DNA of 38,684 nt, from positions 1 to 38,684 of the forward strand of contig JAGVGK010000007.1 in the NCBI GenBank assembly GCA_020057185.1, in the 5' to 3' direction. Below are positions 8,218 to 15,428 of this stretch, one piece after another. The position numbers were made by a program, and so were the translations under genes. This DNA is from Minisyncoccota bacterium. Lineage in GTDB: Bacteria; Patescibacteriota; Minisyncoccia; Phycocordibacterales; JACOZG01. How positions within the stretch are numbered: position 1 is the first letter of the stretch; every line of letters begins with the position of its first letter. A model generated the notes under the pieces. That model was not told the DNA's origin. It saw only the letters and a program-made list of their open reading frames with translations, and searched no databases.

Positions 8218-8465
8218 AAATACTTTTTAATTTTTGAGGTATAGAAAGCGGTTACAATCTCCCTAACTAATAAAGTTTCTTCGTAAATAACAATGAGTAA
8301 ATACTCCTTTCCTTTTCGCTCTTTTATTTTCAGTGTCTGAAACCGACCGTTAGGTTGTCGAGTAACGTTGTCCGGTTCCCCTATCGCTTCTAAAACCTCT
8401 CGTTCAGAAATTTTCCGCTCTATCAACTGCCACCTAGCGTGCGAACTGAAAACAGTCTTAACCAT
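8214..8465 (-). CDS. DUF4258 family protein (putative toxin of a DUF4258/DUF2283 pair)
   Basis: Protein of 83 residues with SSHARWQLIERKISEREVLEAI near the N terminus and KEYLLIVIYEETLLVREIVTAFY at the C terminus, both typical of DUF4258. The fold is predicted to resemble small ribonuclease toxins. It is the first gene of a two-gene unit with the DUF2283 gene, arranged like a toxin-antitoxin pair. The pair sits between fusA and tuf, where the str operon has been broken up. The toxin role is inference. Confidence 0.65.
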   Translation of the reverse strand: MVKTVFSSHARWQLIERKISEREVLEAIGEPDNVTRQPNGRFQTLKIKERKGKEYLLIVIYEETLLVREIVTAFYTSKIKKYL

Positions 8466-8582
8466 AACAGATTGCTTTCATCCTAACATCCTTTACCTCC
8501 AGCGACAAGCTGACCTAGATTTTTATCTATTGTCTCGCCTCGATGATTTTTTGGGCCCTAAATCCGCCAGCGGATCGGGCGT

Positions 8583-8619
8583 AAAATAATTGAACTTATT
8601 GTCTGGATTCAATTATTTT
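8583..8619 (-). terminator. Hairpin at the fusA stop codon
   Basis: AAAATAATTGAA (8583-8594) and TTCAATTATTTT (8608-8619) form a 12-bp AT-rich stem overlapping the last fusA codons and the TAA. The 3' side on the minus strand ends TTATTTT, giving a modest U-tract. Probable fusA terminator or 3' stabilising hairpin. Confidence 0.5.
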
Positions 8620-10788
8620 ATTAGCCACGGCTTGCGGCACGGCGAGATAACTGTCGAATTCCATCGTGAAGGTGCCCCGTCCTTCGGTCATCGAGCGGAG
8701 TTGGGTAACATAACCAAACATCTCGGCCAGCGGGACTTTGGCGCGGACGACCTTGAGGTGTCCGCGATCTTCCATATTTTCAATCTGCCCCCGTCGACCG
8801 GAGAGATTGCCGGTGATGTCGCCCATCCACTTCTCGGGCACCACCACTTCTACCTTCATCACCGGTTCAAGAATCACCGGCCCGGCGCGCTTGGCCGCGT
8901 CTTGGAGAGCCATCGAGCCGGCGAGTTTGAACGCGAGCTCCGACGAATCCACTTCGTGATAAGAACCATAAAAAAGTTCGCACGAAAGATTGACGATCTG
9001 GTAACCCGCCAGAATCCCGCGATCGAGACCTTCGCGCACCCCCTTTTCCACCGCCGGAATATATTCTTGCGGAATCACTCCGCCCTTAATGCTATTAATA
9101 AATTCGAAATCCGCTTCGCGCGTGACATTTTTCGGTAACTTTTTCTTCTCTGAACCCTCGGGCAATGGCGCCATCGGTTTAACCCGTAACTTAACATGTC
9201 CATATTGTCCCTTCCCACCGGACTGCTTGATGTACTTGTGTTCGGCTTCGGCTTCTTTGGTAATCGTTTCGCGATAAGCCACTTGCGGTTGACCGACATT
9301 CGCCCCGACACTAAACTCCCGCTTCATCCGATCGACAATAATCTCAAGATGAAGCTCGCCCATACCGGAAATAATTGTCTCGGCCGTCTCGGGATCGGAT
9401 TTAATTCGAAAAGTTGGGTCTTCGTCAGACAATTTTTTCAGCGCCATCCCCATTTTTTCCTGATCCGCCTTCGTCTTCGGTTCAATTCGCAAAGAGACCA
9501 CCGGCTCGGGGAAAATAATCCGCTCAAGAATAATCGGATTTTTCTCATCACAGAGCGTGTCCGAAGTGGTTGTATCTTTCAACCCGACCAGCGCGGCAAT
9601 TTCACCGGCGTAAACTTTCTTTACTTCCTCGCGTTGATTAGCGTGCATCCGCAGAATCCGACCAACTCGTTCGCGTTCATTCTTGGTCGCGTTATAAATA
9701 TAAGAACCCGCTTCGAGCGTGCCCGAATAAACGCGGAAGTAAGTGAGTTGACCGACATACGGATCAGTTTGCAATTTGAAAGCGAGCGCGGCGAAAGGCG
9801 CATCGTCGGCTGGCGGGCGCGTGATCTCGTCACCGGTGGCTGGATCAATGCCTTTGACTGGCGGGATGTCGAGTGGCGACGGCAAATAATCCACCACGGC
9901 ATCGAGCACTAATTGCACGCCTTTATTCCGCAACGCTGAACCGCAGAAAACCGGCACAATCGTCCCGGCGATCACCGCCCGCCGCAGAATCACTTTCAGT
10001 CGTTCTACCGGCACGGTCTTCCCCTCCAGATATTCATTCATCGCCAGGTCATCTTCACCGACAATCTTCTCCACCAACTCGTGATGATATTTCTCGGCGG
10101 TCGCTTGGAGTGCCTCCGGAATTGGCACCACCTTCACCTCTTTTCCCAACTCGCCCTCGAAGTGATAGCCGGTCATCGTTAGCAAATCAATCACGCCGAT
10201 ATGGTTCGATTCTTCGCCAATCGGTATTTGGAGACGCACCGCTTTTTTCGTCAGTCGTTCTAAAATTGTTTTATAGCAGAATTCAAAACTTGCCCCGATC
10301 CGATCCATTTTATTAATAAAACAAATTCGCGGGACATGATATTTATCAGCTTGGCGCCAAACCGTTTCGGACTGCGGTTCCACACCGGCGACACCGTCGA
10401 AAACGACGACCCCACCATCGAGCACCTTCAGCGAGCGTTCCACTTCTACCGTGAAGTCCACGTGACCGGGTGTGTCAATAATGTTGATGCGCACCCCCTT
10501 GGACAACAAGGACTTACCTTGAGAATCTGAATCTAAAGGTGAGTCCTTGCTGGCATGAGCATAAGTGGGAATCCAAAAAGCCGTCGTCGCGGCGGCGGTA
10601 ATCGTAATCCCGCGCTCGCGTTCTTGTTCCATCCAGTCCATCGTCGCTTCGCCCTCATGCACCTCACCGATTTTATGCGAGACGCCAGTGTAATAGAGCA
10701 CGCGTTCACTCACCGTCGTCTTGCCCGCATCAATGTGAGCAATAATGCCGATGTTTCGAACCCGATTAAGCGGATAGTCGCGATCCAT
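8596..10788 (-). CDS. fusA: Elongation factor G with in-frame insert in the G domain
   Basis: EF-G, the translocation GTPase. The 730-residue product has the G motifs [10 protein letters not shown] (about residues 16-25), [20 protein letters not shown] and NKMDR, followed by domains II-V with [13 protein letters not shown] and the C-terminal [14 protein letters not shown]. It is longer than the usual 690-705 mainly because about 25 extra residues lie between the switch I strand (TTAFW, about residue 72) and the G3 motif (INIIDTPGH, about 101). Residues 80-94 of that insert are encoded by a palindrome. The gene follows rpsG by 9 nt. tuf is not adjacent, unlike a classical str operon. Confidence 0.96.
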   Translation of the reverse strand: MDRDYPLNRVRNIGIIAHIDAGKTTVSERVLYYTGVSHKIGEVHEGEATMDWMEQERERGITITAAATTAFWIPTYAHASKDSPLDSDSQGKSLLSKGVRINIIDTPGHVDFTVEVERSLKVLDGGVVVFDGVAGVEPQSETVWRQADKYHVPRICFINKMDRIGASFEFCYKTILERLTKKAVRLQIPIGEESNHIGVIDLLTMTGYHFEGELGKEVKVVPIPEALQATAEKYHHELVEKIVGEDDLAMNEYLEGKTVPVERLKVILRRAVIAGTIVPVFCGSALRNKGVQLVLDAVVDYLPSPLDIPPVKGIDPATGDEITRPPADDAPFAALAFKLQTDPYVGQLTYFRVYSGTLEAGSYIYNATKNERERVGRILRMHANQREEVKKVYAGEIAALVGLKDTTTSDTLCDEKNPIILERIIFPEPVVSLRIEPKTKADQEKMGMALKKLSDEDPTFRIKSDPETAETIISGMGELHLEIIVDRMKREFSVGANVGQPQVAYRETITKEAEAEHKYIKQSGGKGQYGHVKLRVKPMAPLPEGSEKKKLPKNVTREADFEFINSIKGGVIPQEYIPAVEKGVREGLDRGILAGYQIVNLSCELFYGSYHEVDSSELAFKLAGSMALQDAAKRAGPVILEPVMKVEVVVPEKWMGDITGNLSGRRGQIENMEDRGHLKVVRAKVPLAEMFGYVTQLRSMTEGRGTFTMEFDSYLAVPQAVANKIIESRQ
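10507..10549. repeat. Palindromic element inside fusA
   Basis: CAAGGACTTACCTT (10507-10520) pairs with AAGGTGAGTCCTTG (10536-10549), a 14-bp stem with one mismatch and a 15-nt loop. It is read in frame by fusA as residues about 80-94. Its right half (CTGAATCTAAAGGTG) closely matches the palindrome upstream of rpsS (CTGAACTCAAAGGTG), so the two are probably copies of one repeat family. Confidence 0.75.
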
Positions 10789-10797
10789 AAAAAAGAA

Positions 10798-11298
10798 CTA
10801 TCGAAGAGTTGGGATTGTCGGCCGAGTATTAGTCCGCGCGAAGTGAGCGAAGGCGCGGTTGGCTTCAGCCATCTTGTGTACATTCTCTTTCTTCTTCACC
10901 GCTTCACCATCGTTCTTGCTTGCCAAAATTAATTGATCGGCGAGACGGCGTGCCATCGGCGCCCCCTTCTTGGATCGCGCCGCTTCGAGCAACCAGCGGA
11001 GAGACAAAGCGAGACGGCGCTTGGGCGTGACTTCGTGCGGAATCTGATAGTTCGCTCCGCCGACTCGACGTGAGCGAAGCTCGGTGTGTGGTCCCGCATT
11101 CTTAAGCGCTTCTTCGAAAACTTCCAACGGCTCTTGTTTAGTTTCTTCCTTAATATGATCAAAAGCGTCATAGGCAATTTGCGTCGCCGTCGCCTTCTGA
11201 CCGCGGTGCATTAAATAATTAATCATCTTCCCAATCTTGAGCGATTGATATCGTTCATCGGGACCTGAAACTTGAGCGTTAGTTACTTTTCGTCTCAT
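10798..11298 (-). CDS. rpsG: 30S ribosomal protein S7
   Basis: S7, the assembly initiator of the 30S head, near the E site. The 166-residue product begins MRRKVTNAQVSGPDERYQS and carries KMINYLMHRGQK, the GPHTELRSRRVGGANYQIP beta-ribbon and the MARRLADQLILAS helix. It starts 2 nt after the rpsL stop and is followed by fusA, so rpsL-rpsG-fusA is one operon. Confidence 0.96.
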   Translation of the reverse strand: MRRKVTNAQVSGPDERYQSLKIGKMINYLMHRGQKATATQIAYDAFDHIKEETKQEPLEVFEEALKNAGPHTELRSRRVGGANYQIPHEVTPKRRLALSLRWLLEAARSKKGAPMARRLADQLILASKNDGEAVKKKENVHKMAEANRAFAHFARTNTRPTIPTLR

Positions 11299-11300
11299 GA

Positions 11301-11720
11301 TTATTTCGCCGCTTTCGGTCGCTTCATCCCGTAGAGTGACCGACTCTGACGTCGACTCTCCACGCCGGAGGCGTCCAACTTACCGCGGATAATATGATAA
11401 CGGACGCCGGGCAAATCTTTCACCCGACCACCACGCACGAGCACGACCGAGTGCTCCTGCAAATTGTGACCGATGCCGGGAATGTAGGCGGTCACTTCCA
11501 TCCCGTTCGTGAGCCGAACGCGGGCAATTTTCCGAATCGCCGAGTTCGGCTTCTTCGGCGTCGTCGTCTTAACCTGCACGCACACTCCCCGCTTGAAGGG
11601 CGACGGGTAGAAAATCGGCTGGTTCTTGAGCACATTGAAACCGCGCGCCATGGCGACCGAGCGCGTCTTCCGCCGTTGCTGTTGGCGTGACCGTTTAATT
11701 AATTGATTGATTGTCGGCAT
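11301..11720 (-). CDS. rpsL: 30S ribosomal protein S12
   Basis: S12 of the decoding centre. The 139-residue product has the two hallmark loops, [13 protein letters not shown] and [15 protein letters not shown], both intact, with the lysines where streptomycin-resistance mutations occur in other bacteria. The start [14 protein letters not shown] after Met is normal. An extra stretch of about 12-15 residues ([16 protein letters not shown]) lies between the N-terminal helix and KRGVCVQV, as in long S12 forms. It heads the rpsL-rpsG-fusA operon. An AT-rich TAATATATTA stretch about 35-45 nt upstream could be its -10 region, though no firm promoter can be assigned. Confidence 0.95.
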   Translation of the reverse strand: MPTINQLIKRSRQQQRRKTRSVAMARGFNVLKNQPIFYPSPFKRGVCVQVKTTTPKKPNSAIRKIARVRLTNGMEVTAYIPGIGHNLQEHSVVLVRGGRVKDLPGVRYHIIRGKLDASGVESRRQSRSLYGMKRPKAAK

Positions 11721-11937
11721 GGTTTAAACATTTAAACACTTGAACCACCACTCTAATATATTAGCGCGAAGTCTGCAAGTGAGATAAATTTAATAAAGCA
11801 CACCGCCATTTTCCAAAAACAAAAACTCAACACCAATATATCCTAAAAGAACCACCAGATAAATAGACCTACACAAATTACTTGACCTACCATCGCATAT
11901 AAAATAGACATGGAACAAAGGGATTTTAAAAACATGC

Positions 11938-12111
11938 TCATATTTGATTTAATGCAGAACCAAGTCTATCTGACTTAACCCAATGGCGAGTGAATAGATC
12001 CACCAATCCTGTTGCCAAAACAGAAGATGGAATCCACAGATACGCTTGATTTAACAGAACCCCCGACAGTAGAGTAAGCCCTGATATTACTATTGCCGAA
12101 TTTATTCGCAT
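11938..12111 (-). CDS. Small two-helix membrane protein (hypothetical)
   Basis: The start at 12111 gives 57 residues beginning MRINSAIVISGLTLLSGVLL, with two hydrophobic segments separated by a short turn. The layout loosely resembles DUF2892-type small membrane proteins, but the C-terminal half does not match. The ORF-track start at 12195 reads through the palindromic repeat and is unlikely. A further hydrophobic 30-codon frame (11843-11935, minus, MFLKSLCSMSILYAMVG) follows after 2 nt; it may be a separate micro-ORF or the decayed end of the same gene. The rest of the interval up to rpsL holds no recognisable gene. Confidence 0.35.
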   Translation of the reverse strand: MRINSAIVISGLTLLSGVLLNQAYLWIPSSVLATGLVDLFTRHWVKSDRLGSALNQI

Positions 12112-12174
12112 GTAATTTCTTTTTGCATAACTCAAACATAACAAAAAAATAAATAATTGTCTAACCAAATCACG

Positions 12175-12205
12175 GGGAGGCAACGCCTCCCGCAATTAGC
12201 CATTA
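12175..12205. repeat. Left copy of 31-bp REP-like repeat
   Basis: The repeat contains the palindrome GGGAGGC-AAC-GCCTCCC followed by GCAATTAGCCATTA. An identical 31-bp copy lies at 12887-12917 on the other side of the Y1 transposase. The transposase stop codon (TAA, plus 12196-12198) is inside this copy. Confidence 0.85.
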
Positions 12206-12858
12206 TATTTCATCCAATCAACCACAAATTCTTCGAAATTAATATCGTTAGTAAAATAATCGGGGAAAGCGCTAGGATTTAGAATCGTTTTTTCTTGACG
12301 TTGGCGACCGAGGTAATCGTGATAACTTGAGTAAGTGTAATCGTCTAAAAAAGTTTTAGCAGTAGCAACATTTTGCACTATTTTATCAGGCCAACCGTCA
12401 GGATTAGAAATCTTAACTGGATTAAGATGAATATACGCGTAGAGATATTGTAAATACGGATCATTGTCGACATGGGTTGCTTGAAAAGGTCCCTCAAATA
12501 ATTTCCCCGTTCGTTTATGTTTCAAATTAAAATACGAAGAATAGCCAGTTAGAAGCTTCTGCATAAAAGTTGTGATTCCCCCTTCTTTCTTTTCTCTCAC
12601 TAACAAATGGAAATGGTTCGGCATCAAACAATAAGCCCCAATATCAACTAGAGTTTCCGAACGCTTCTGTTCCCAAACCTCACTAGACCATTGATGCAAA
12701 TCACTTAAATGGATTGGTCCAGAAGAATTGGCCGCATAAAGTAAACAGATAAATCTCTGGTAGTCGCTATCAGTGAGGAAAATTTTGCGCTTATCGTTTC
12801 CTCGACTGTATAAGTGATAAAACTCGTTGATTCCAAAAACAACTTTTCTTACCGACAT
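12196..12858 (-). CDS. REP-associated tyrosine (Y1/IS200-like) transposase
   Basis: HUH-class transposase of 220 residues from the ATG at 12858 (MSVRKVVFGINEFYHLYSRG). The His-hydrophobic-His metal motif is present in LMPNHFHLLV. The likely catalytic tyrosine lies in the helix FMQKLLTGYSSYFN. The GKLFEGPFQATHVD and YIHLNPVK segments are typical of RAYT/Y1_Tnp proteins. The ORF-track start at 12915 would translate the palindromic repeat and is rejected. TAAGAT 7 nt upstream of the ATG suggests a leaderless transcript. These enzymes are linked to propagation of REP palindromes; both flanking copies are present here. Confidence 0.85.
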   Translation of the reverse strand: MSVRKVVFGINEFYHLYSRGNDKRKIFLTDSDYQRFICLLYAANSSGPIHLSDLHQWSSEVWEQKRSETLVDIGAYCLMPNHFHLLVREKKEGGITTFMQKLLTGYSSYFNLKHKRTGKLFEGPFQATHVDNDPYLQYLYAYIHLNPVKISNPDGWPDKIVQNVATAKTFLDDYTYSSYHDYLGRQRQEKTILNPSAFPDYFTNDINFEEFVVDWMKYNG

Positions 12859-12886
12859 ATGTTTAATCTTATCACAAACAGTCTGC

Positions 12887-12917
12887 GGGAGGCAACGCCT
12901 CCCGCAATTAGCCATTA
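12887..12917. repeat. Right copy of 31-bp REP-like repeat
   Basis: Identical over 31 bp to 12175-12205. Here the palindrome is longer: TGCGGGAGGC/GCCTCCCGCA makes 10-bp arms around AAC (12884-12906). The last three bases are the TAA stop of the M50 protease gene on the minus strand. Confidence 0.85.
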
Positions 12918-13523
12918 AATCGGCAAACCAGTGCTAAGGTGGAAGAGGAAGGAGATGATGGGCAGGAGAAGCGGGGCGATGAGGGTGATGACGAGAAGGA
13001 CGAAGAAGAGTTGATAGCGGGTGAGCACTTCTTCGATCGCGCGGTAGCGGTAAGGGATGAGGGCAAACAAGATTTTCGAACCGTCGAGGGGCGGGATGGG
13101 AATGAGATTGAAAAGGGCGAGACCGAGATTGATAATCACAATCAACGCCGTGAGTTGGAAAAAAGCGATTGGCATCGCACCCATGGTTAGTCGAATGATG
13201 ATTGAAAAAATGCCGGCTAAGAAAAGATTAGAAACAGGTCCCGCCACCGCCACCATCGCCGGCCCCCAACGGCCGGCTTGTAAATTGTAGGGGTTATACG
13301 GTACCGGTTTCGCCCAGCCGAAAAGAATTGGCGAGTGGGTAATAAACAAAAGTAGGGGCAGAAAAACCGAACCCAGCGGATCAAGATGCGGTAGTGGATT
13401 GAGCGTCAAGCGACCAGCGAGCTTCGCCGTCGGATCGCCAAGCGCGTAAGCCGCCCAACCATGCGCCACTTCATGAACGACAACGGACAAGATCAGAACT
13501 AAAATAGTGAAAACGGTAGTCAT
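12915..13523 (-). CDS. Site-2 protease family (peptidase M50) membrane protein
   Basis: Intramembrane zinc metalloprotease of 202 residues. The HExxH zinc site is HEVAH (residues 17-21) in the first membrane helix, and the third ligand lies in NLIPIPPLDGSKIL. Several membrane segments and the GPVSNL motif agree with the short M50B proteins of the YwhC/Rip type. The substrate is unknown. The stop codon is supplied by the last three bases of a REP-like repeat, so the C terminus may have been trimmed by that insertion. A TAATAC hexamer ends 7 nt before the ATG. Confidence 0.9.
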   Translation of the reverse strand: MTTVFTILVLILSVVVHEVAHGWAAYALGDPTAKLAGRLTLNPLPHLDPLGSVFLPLLLFITHSPILFGWAKPVPYNPYNLQAGRWGPAMVAVAGPVSNLFLAGIFSIIIRLTMGAMPIAFFQLTALIVIINLGLALFNLIPIPPLDGSKILFALIPYRYRAIEEVLTRYQLFFVLLVITLIAPLLLPIISFLFHLSTGLPI

Positions 13524-13530
13524 GATTGCT

Positions 13531-13536
13531 GTATTA
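13531..13536 (-). promoter_or_regulatory. -10 box 7 nt before the M50 protease start
   Basis: TAATAC on the minus strand ends 7 nt before the ATG at 13523, with no Shine-Dalgarno, as at several other genes here. A leaderless transcript is expected. Confidence 0.4.
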
Positions 13537-13569
13537 GACGCTCTATGTTAGCATAATCTCACATCAATT

Positions 13570-13785
13570 ATGAAACAGTGTTATATCTGTGCCAAAGGGA
13601 GTCGGATGGCGGGCGGTTATTCCAATCGCGTCCGCGCCACCAAATTCAATCCGACCGGCATGGTGCGGAAATATCCTAATCTCCAATGGGCCCGCCTCGT
13701 CGGCGGGCAGGCCAGTTTACCAAGAGGTGGGCGGGTTAAACTTTGCACTCGTTGTCTTAAGAAAAGCCGGCATCTCATCGGGTAA
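13570..13785 (+). CDS. rpmB: 50S ribosomal protein L28 with in-frame palindromic insert
   Basis: L28 of the large subunit, 71 residues. Two Cys pairs, CYIC (residues 4-7) and CTRC (59-62), indicate a zinc-binding form. Family landmarks are the N-terminal CAKG, YSNRVRATKF, PNLQW and the VKLCTRCLKK ending. Between PNLQW and GRVK there are a few more residues than usual (ARLVGGQASLPRG), and the DNA there is a palindrome (13690-13708). It is transcribed alone and converges on the HAD phosphatase gene. Confidence 0.92.
   Translation: MKQCYICAKGSRMAGGYSNRVRATKFNPTGMVRKYPNLQWARLVGGQASLPRGGRVKLCTRCLKKSRHLIG
13690..13708. repeat. GC-rich palindrome inside rpmB
   Basis: GCCCGCC and GGCGGGC form perfect 7-bp arms around TCGTC. 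It is translated in frame as residues 41-47 of L28, at the site where the protein is longer than usual. Similar GC-rich palindromes lie in comEC and recJ. Confidence 0.55.
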
Positions 13786-13790
13786 AATAA

Positions 13791-13838
13791 AACCCTGTCG
13801 GTCTGATCTGCACGGATCATAATATAACCAACAGGGTT
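13791..13838 (-). terminator. Terminator hairpin between rpmB and the HAD gene
   Basis: AACCCTGT (13791-13798) pairs with ACAGGGTT (13831-13838), and an inner TGATC/GATCA stem makes the structure compound. On the minus strand the hairpin is followed by TTATTTT, fitting termination of the HAD gene. It may also stop rpmB from the other side, though no U-tract follows in that direction. Confidence 0.65.
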
Positions 13839-13859
13839 CTGGGTGTGTCTTGGAGGTGA

Positions 13860-14501
13860 TTACGCACGAGCTAGGCCAACTAACAACTTGCCGAGCGCGT
13901 GATGACTCGGCACACAATACTTCGCACCGGCTTTAGTTAGAACCCCCCTCATCATCGAGCTCTCATCGGTGTAGCCGATCGGCGTCACACCCGCTTCGTG
14001 AGCATGTTCCATATCCGATGGCATATCTCCGACATAGATAGCCTCCGCTGGACAAATACCCCAAAGGGAGCAAAAAGAGGAAATTGCTTCGGCTTTGTCC
14101 GGGGTTTCCCCAATCACCGCCTCGAAATGGCGTTGGATTCCTCCTTCCTCTAACTGTCTTTCAATTCTCGATTGATCGCCAGCACTAATTATAATAACCG
14201 GCAGTTTGGATTTTCGCCGAATCCGTTCGAGCATCGGCGGAACCGTCGAGAACATTTCGGCTTTGTCCGGCGCGTGGCGGAGAGTTTCTCTAATCACCTC
14301 CGAAGGAAAATCAAAACCGTAAGATTCAAACCATTGATCGCCCGGCAGACGAAAGGATTTGAGAAAGTTGGGAAAAGTGGGCGGATTTTTCACCCTGAAC
14401 GAATGATGTTCGGAACAAAGACCCCAAATCGCCTCATAGATAAGGCTAACACTATTAATTATCACGCCATCAAGATCGAATATCACTAACTTGGTCGGCA
14501 T
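13860..14501 (-). CDS. HAD-superfamily hydrolase (phosphoglycolate phosphatase-like)
   Basis: Soluble HAD phosphatase of 213 residues. Motif I is FDLDGVI (about residues 8-14, nucleophile and acid/base Asp), motif II is the Ser of IIISAGD, motif III is the basic residue in TPDKAEA, and motif IV is YVGDMPSDME. The helical cap between motifs I and II suggests subfamily I, like Gph/PgmB proteins. The substrate cannot be inferred. The ATG has a complete AAGGAGGTGA Shine-Dalgarno at good spacing, rare in this window, which may mean horizontal origin or strong expression. Confidence 0.88.
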   Translation of the reverse strand: MPTKLVIFDLDGVIINSVSLIYEAIWGLCSEHHSFRVKNPPTFPNFLKSFRLPGDQWFESYGFDFPSEVIRETLRHAPDKAEMFSTVPPMLERIRRKSKLPVIIISAGDQSRIERQLEEGGIQRHFEAVIGETPDKAEAISSFCSLWGICPAEAIYVGDMPSDMEHAHEAGVTPIGYTDESSMMRGVLTKAGAKYCVPSHHALGKLLVGLARA

Positions 14502-14570
14502 ACGAACTCACCTCCTTGTAAAAGAACTGCTGATTTCAAAAAGAACACTCGTCGGAGTTTAGCATATTAT

Positions 14571-15428
14571 TCAGTTGTGAGTAAGGGTCGCGCCATCACT
14601 CTTAAAAACGATCGTGCCGGAAGCGTCGGTGCGAAAAATGGTCGCGCCAAGTTTGGCAAAAAGATCAAGGACTTCCTGGTGCGGGTGACCGTAGCGATTA
14701 TTTTTCCCGACGGAAATAATCGCGTACTCCGGCTTAACAATCGCCGTATATTCTGGCGCGGACGAAGTCCGCGAACCGTGGTGACCGGCTTTTAAAACAT
14801 CCGATTGAAGTTTTTCTCCATCGAGCGTGATTAAATATTTTTCAATTTTAATCGGCGAATCGCCCGTGAGGAGGAAAGACGACTCGCCGTAGACGAGTCG
14901 CGCCACAATCGAGGCGGTGTTCGTCTCCCAACCGGTCGGATCTTGATCGGGGAAAAGAATGTCGAGCGCCACATTATTATCGAGCCGGAGACGCATCCCC
15001 CGCCGGGCGAGTTCGTGCAAGCGTGTCCCGTCGTTTGCCCGCTTTTCGAATTCCTGATAAATATTTGTCTCCGATCCAACGCCGGGTTCGAGCACCGCGC
15101 CGACATTGAACCGATCAAGGACAAAAGGCAGACCGCCGATGTGATCAGCGTCGGAATGTGTCGCAATCACGACATCCAACGAGTGATCATAGAACGGCAT
15201 CACCGCGCCGAGCGCGCGAAGAATTTGCCGACCAGAACCGCCGTCAACGAGCACCTGATTGCCATTCGGCGCTTCAATATAAATCGCGTCGCCTTGACCA
15301 ACATCGAGAAAAGCCACTGTCAAAATCCCCTTCGGTGTCTCACTCCAGACCACATACCAAGTGAAGGCATTCGCCAAAAGCAGAACCACTGGCAAAACAA
15401 AGATAAAATGCTGGCGAATTTTAATCAT
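14571..15428 (-). CDS. ComEC C-terminal-type metallo-beta-lactamase domain protein
   Basis: MBL-fold hydrolase of 285 residues with an N-terminal membrane anchor (RQHFIFVLPVVLLLANAF). The metal motif is THSDADHIGG, preceded by FLDVGQGDAIYI and followed by LLTGDS, KAGHHGSRTSS and the YGHPHQEVL ending. These are the signatures of the C-terminal domain of ComEC/Rec2, thought to degrade the non-transported DNA strand. The ATG at 15428 overlaps the comEC stop (ATGA). The longer ORF-track start is rejected because it extends further into comEC. Confidence 0.9.
   Translation of the reverse strand: MIKIRQHFIFVLPVVLLLANAFTWYVVWSETPKGILTVAFLDVGQGDAIYIEAPNGNQVLVDGGSGRQILRALGAVMPFYDHSLDVVIATHSDADHIGGLPFVLDRFNVGAVLEPGVGSETNIYQEFEKRANDGTRLHELARRGMRLRLDNNVALDILFPDQDPTGWETNTASIVARLVYGESSFLLTGDSPIKIEKYLITLDGEKLQSDVLKAGHHGSRTSSAPEYTAIVKPEYAIISVGKNNRYGHPHQEVLDLFAKLGATIFRTDASGTIVFKSDGATLTHN

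Larger units (their letters stand above)
12175..12917 (-). mobile_element. REP-flanked Y1 transposase unit (RAYT-like)
   Basis: A 743-bp unit with a Y1 (HUH) transposase gene between two identical 31-bp direct repeats, each containing a 7-bp-stem palindrome. HUH transposases of the IS200/RAYT type recognise such hairpins. This is the expected arrangement for a REP-associated tyrosine transposase. The right end coincides with the 3' end of the M50 protease gene. Confidence 0.7.

Noticed and set aside
12859-12915. Upstream extension of the Y1 transposase through the REP repeat
   Set aside because: The extra residues (ANCGRRCLPQTV) are palindrome translation and not part of the family.
12175-12917. 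CRISPR array suggested by repeated palindromes
   Set aside because: Only two copies, separated by a transposase gene, with no spacers or cas genes.
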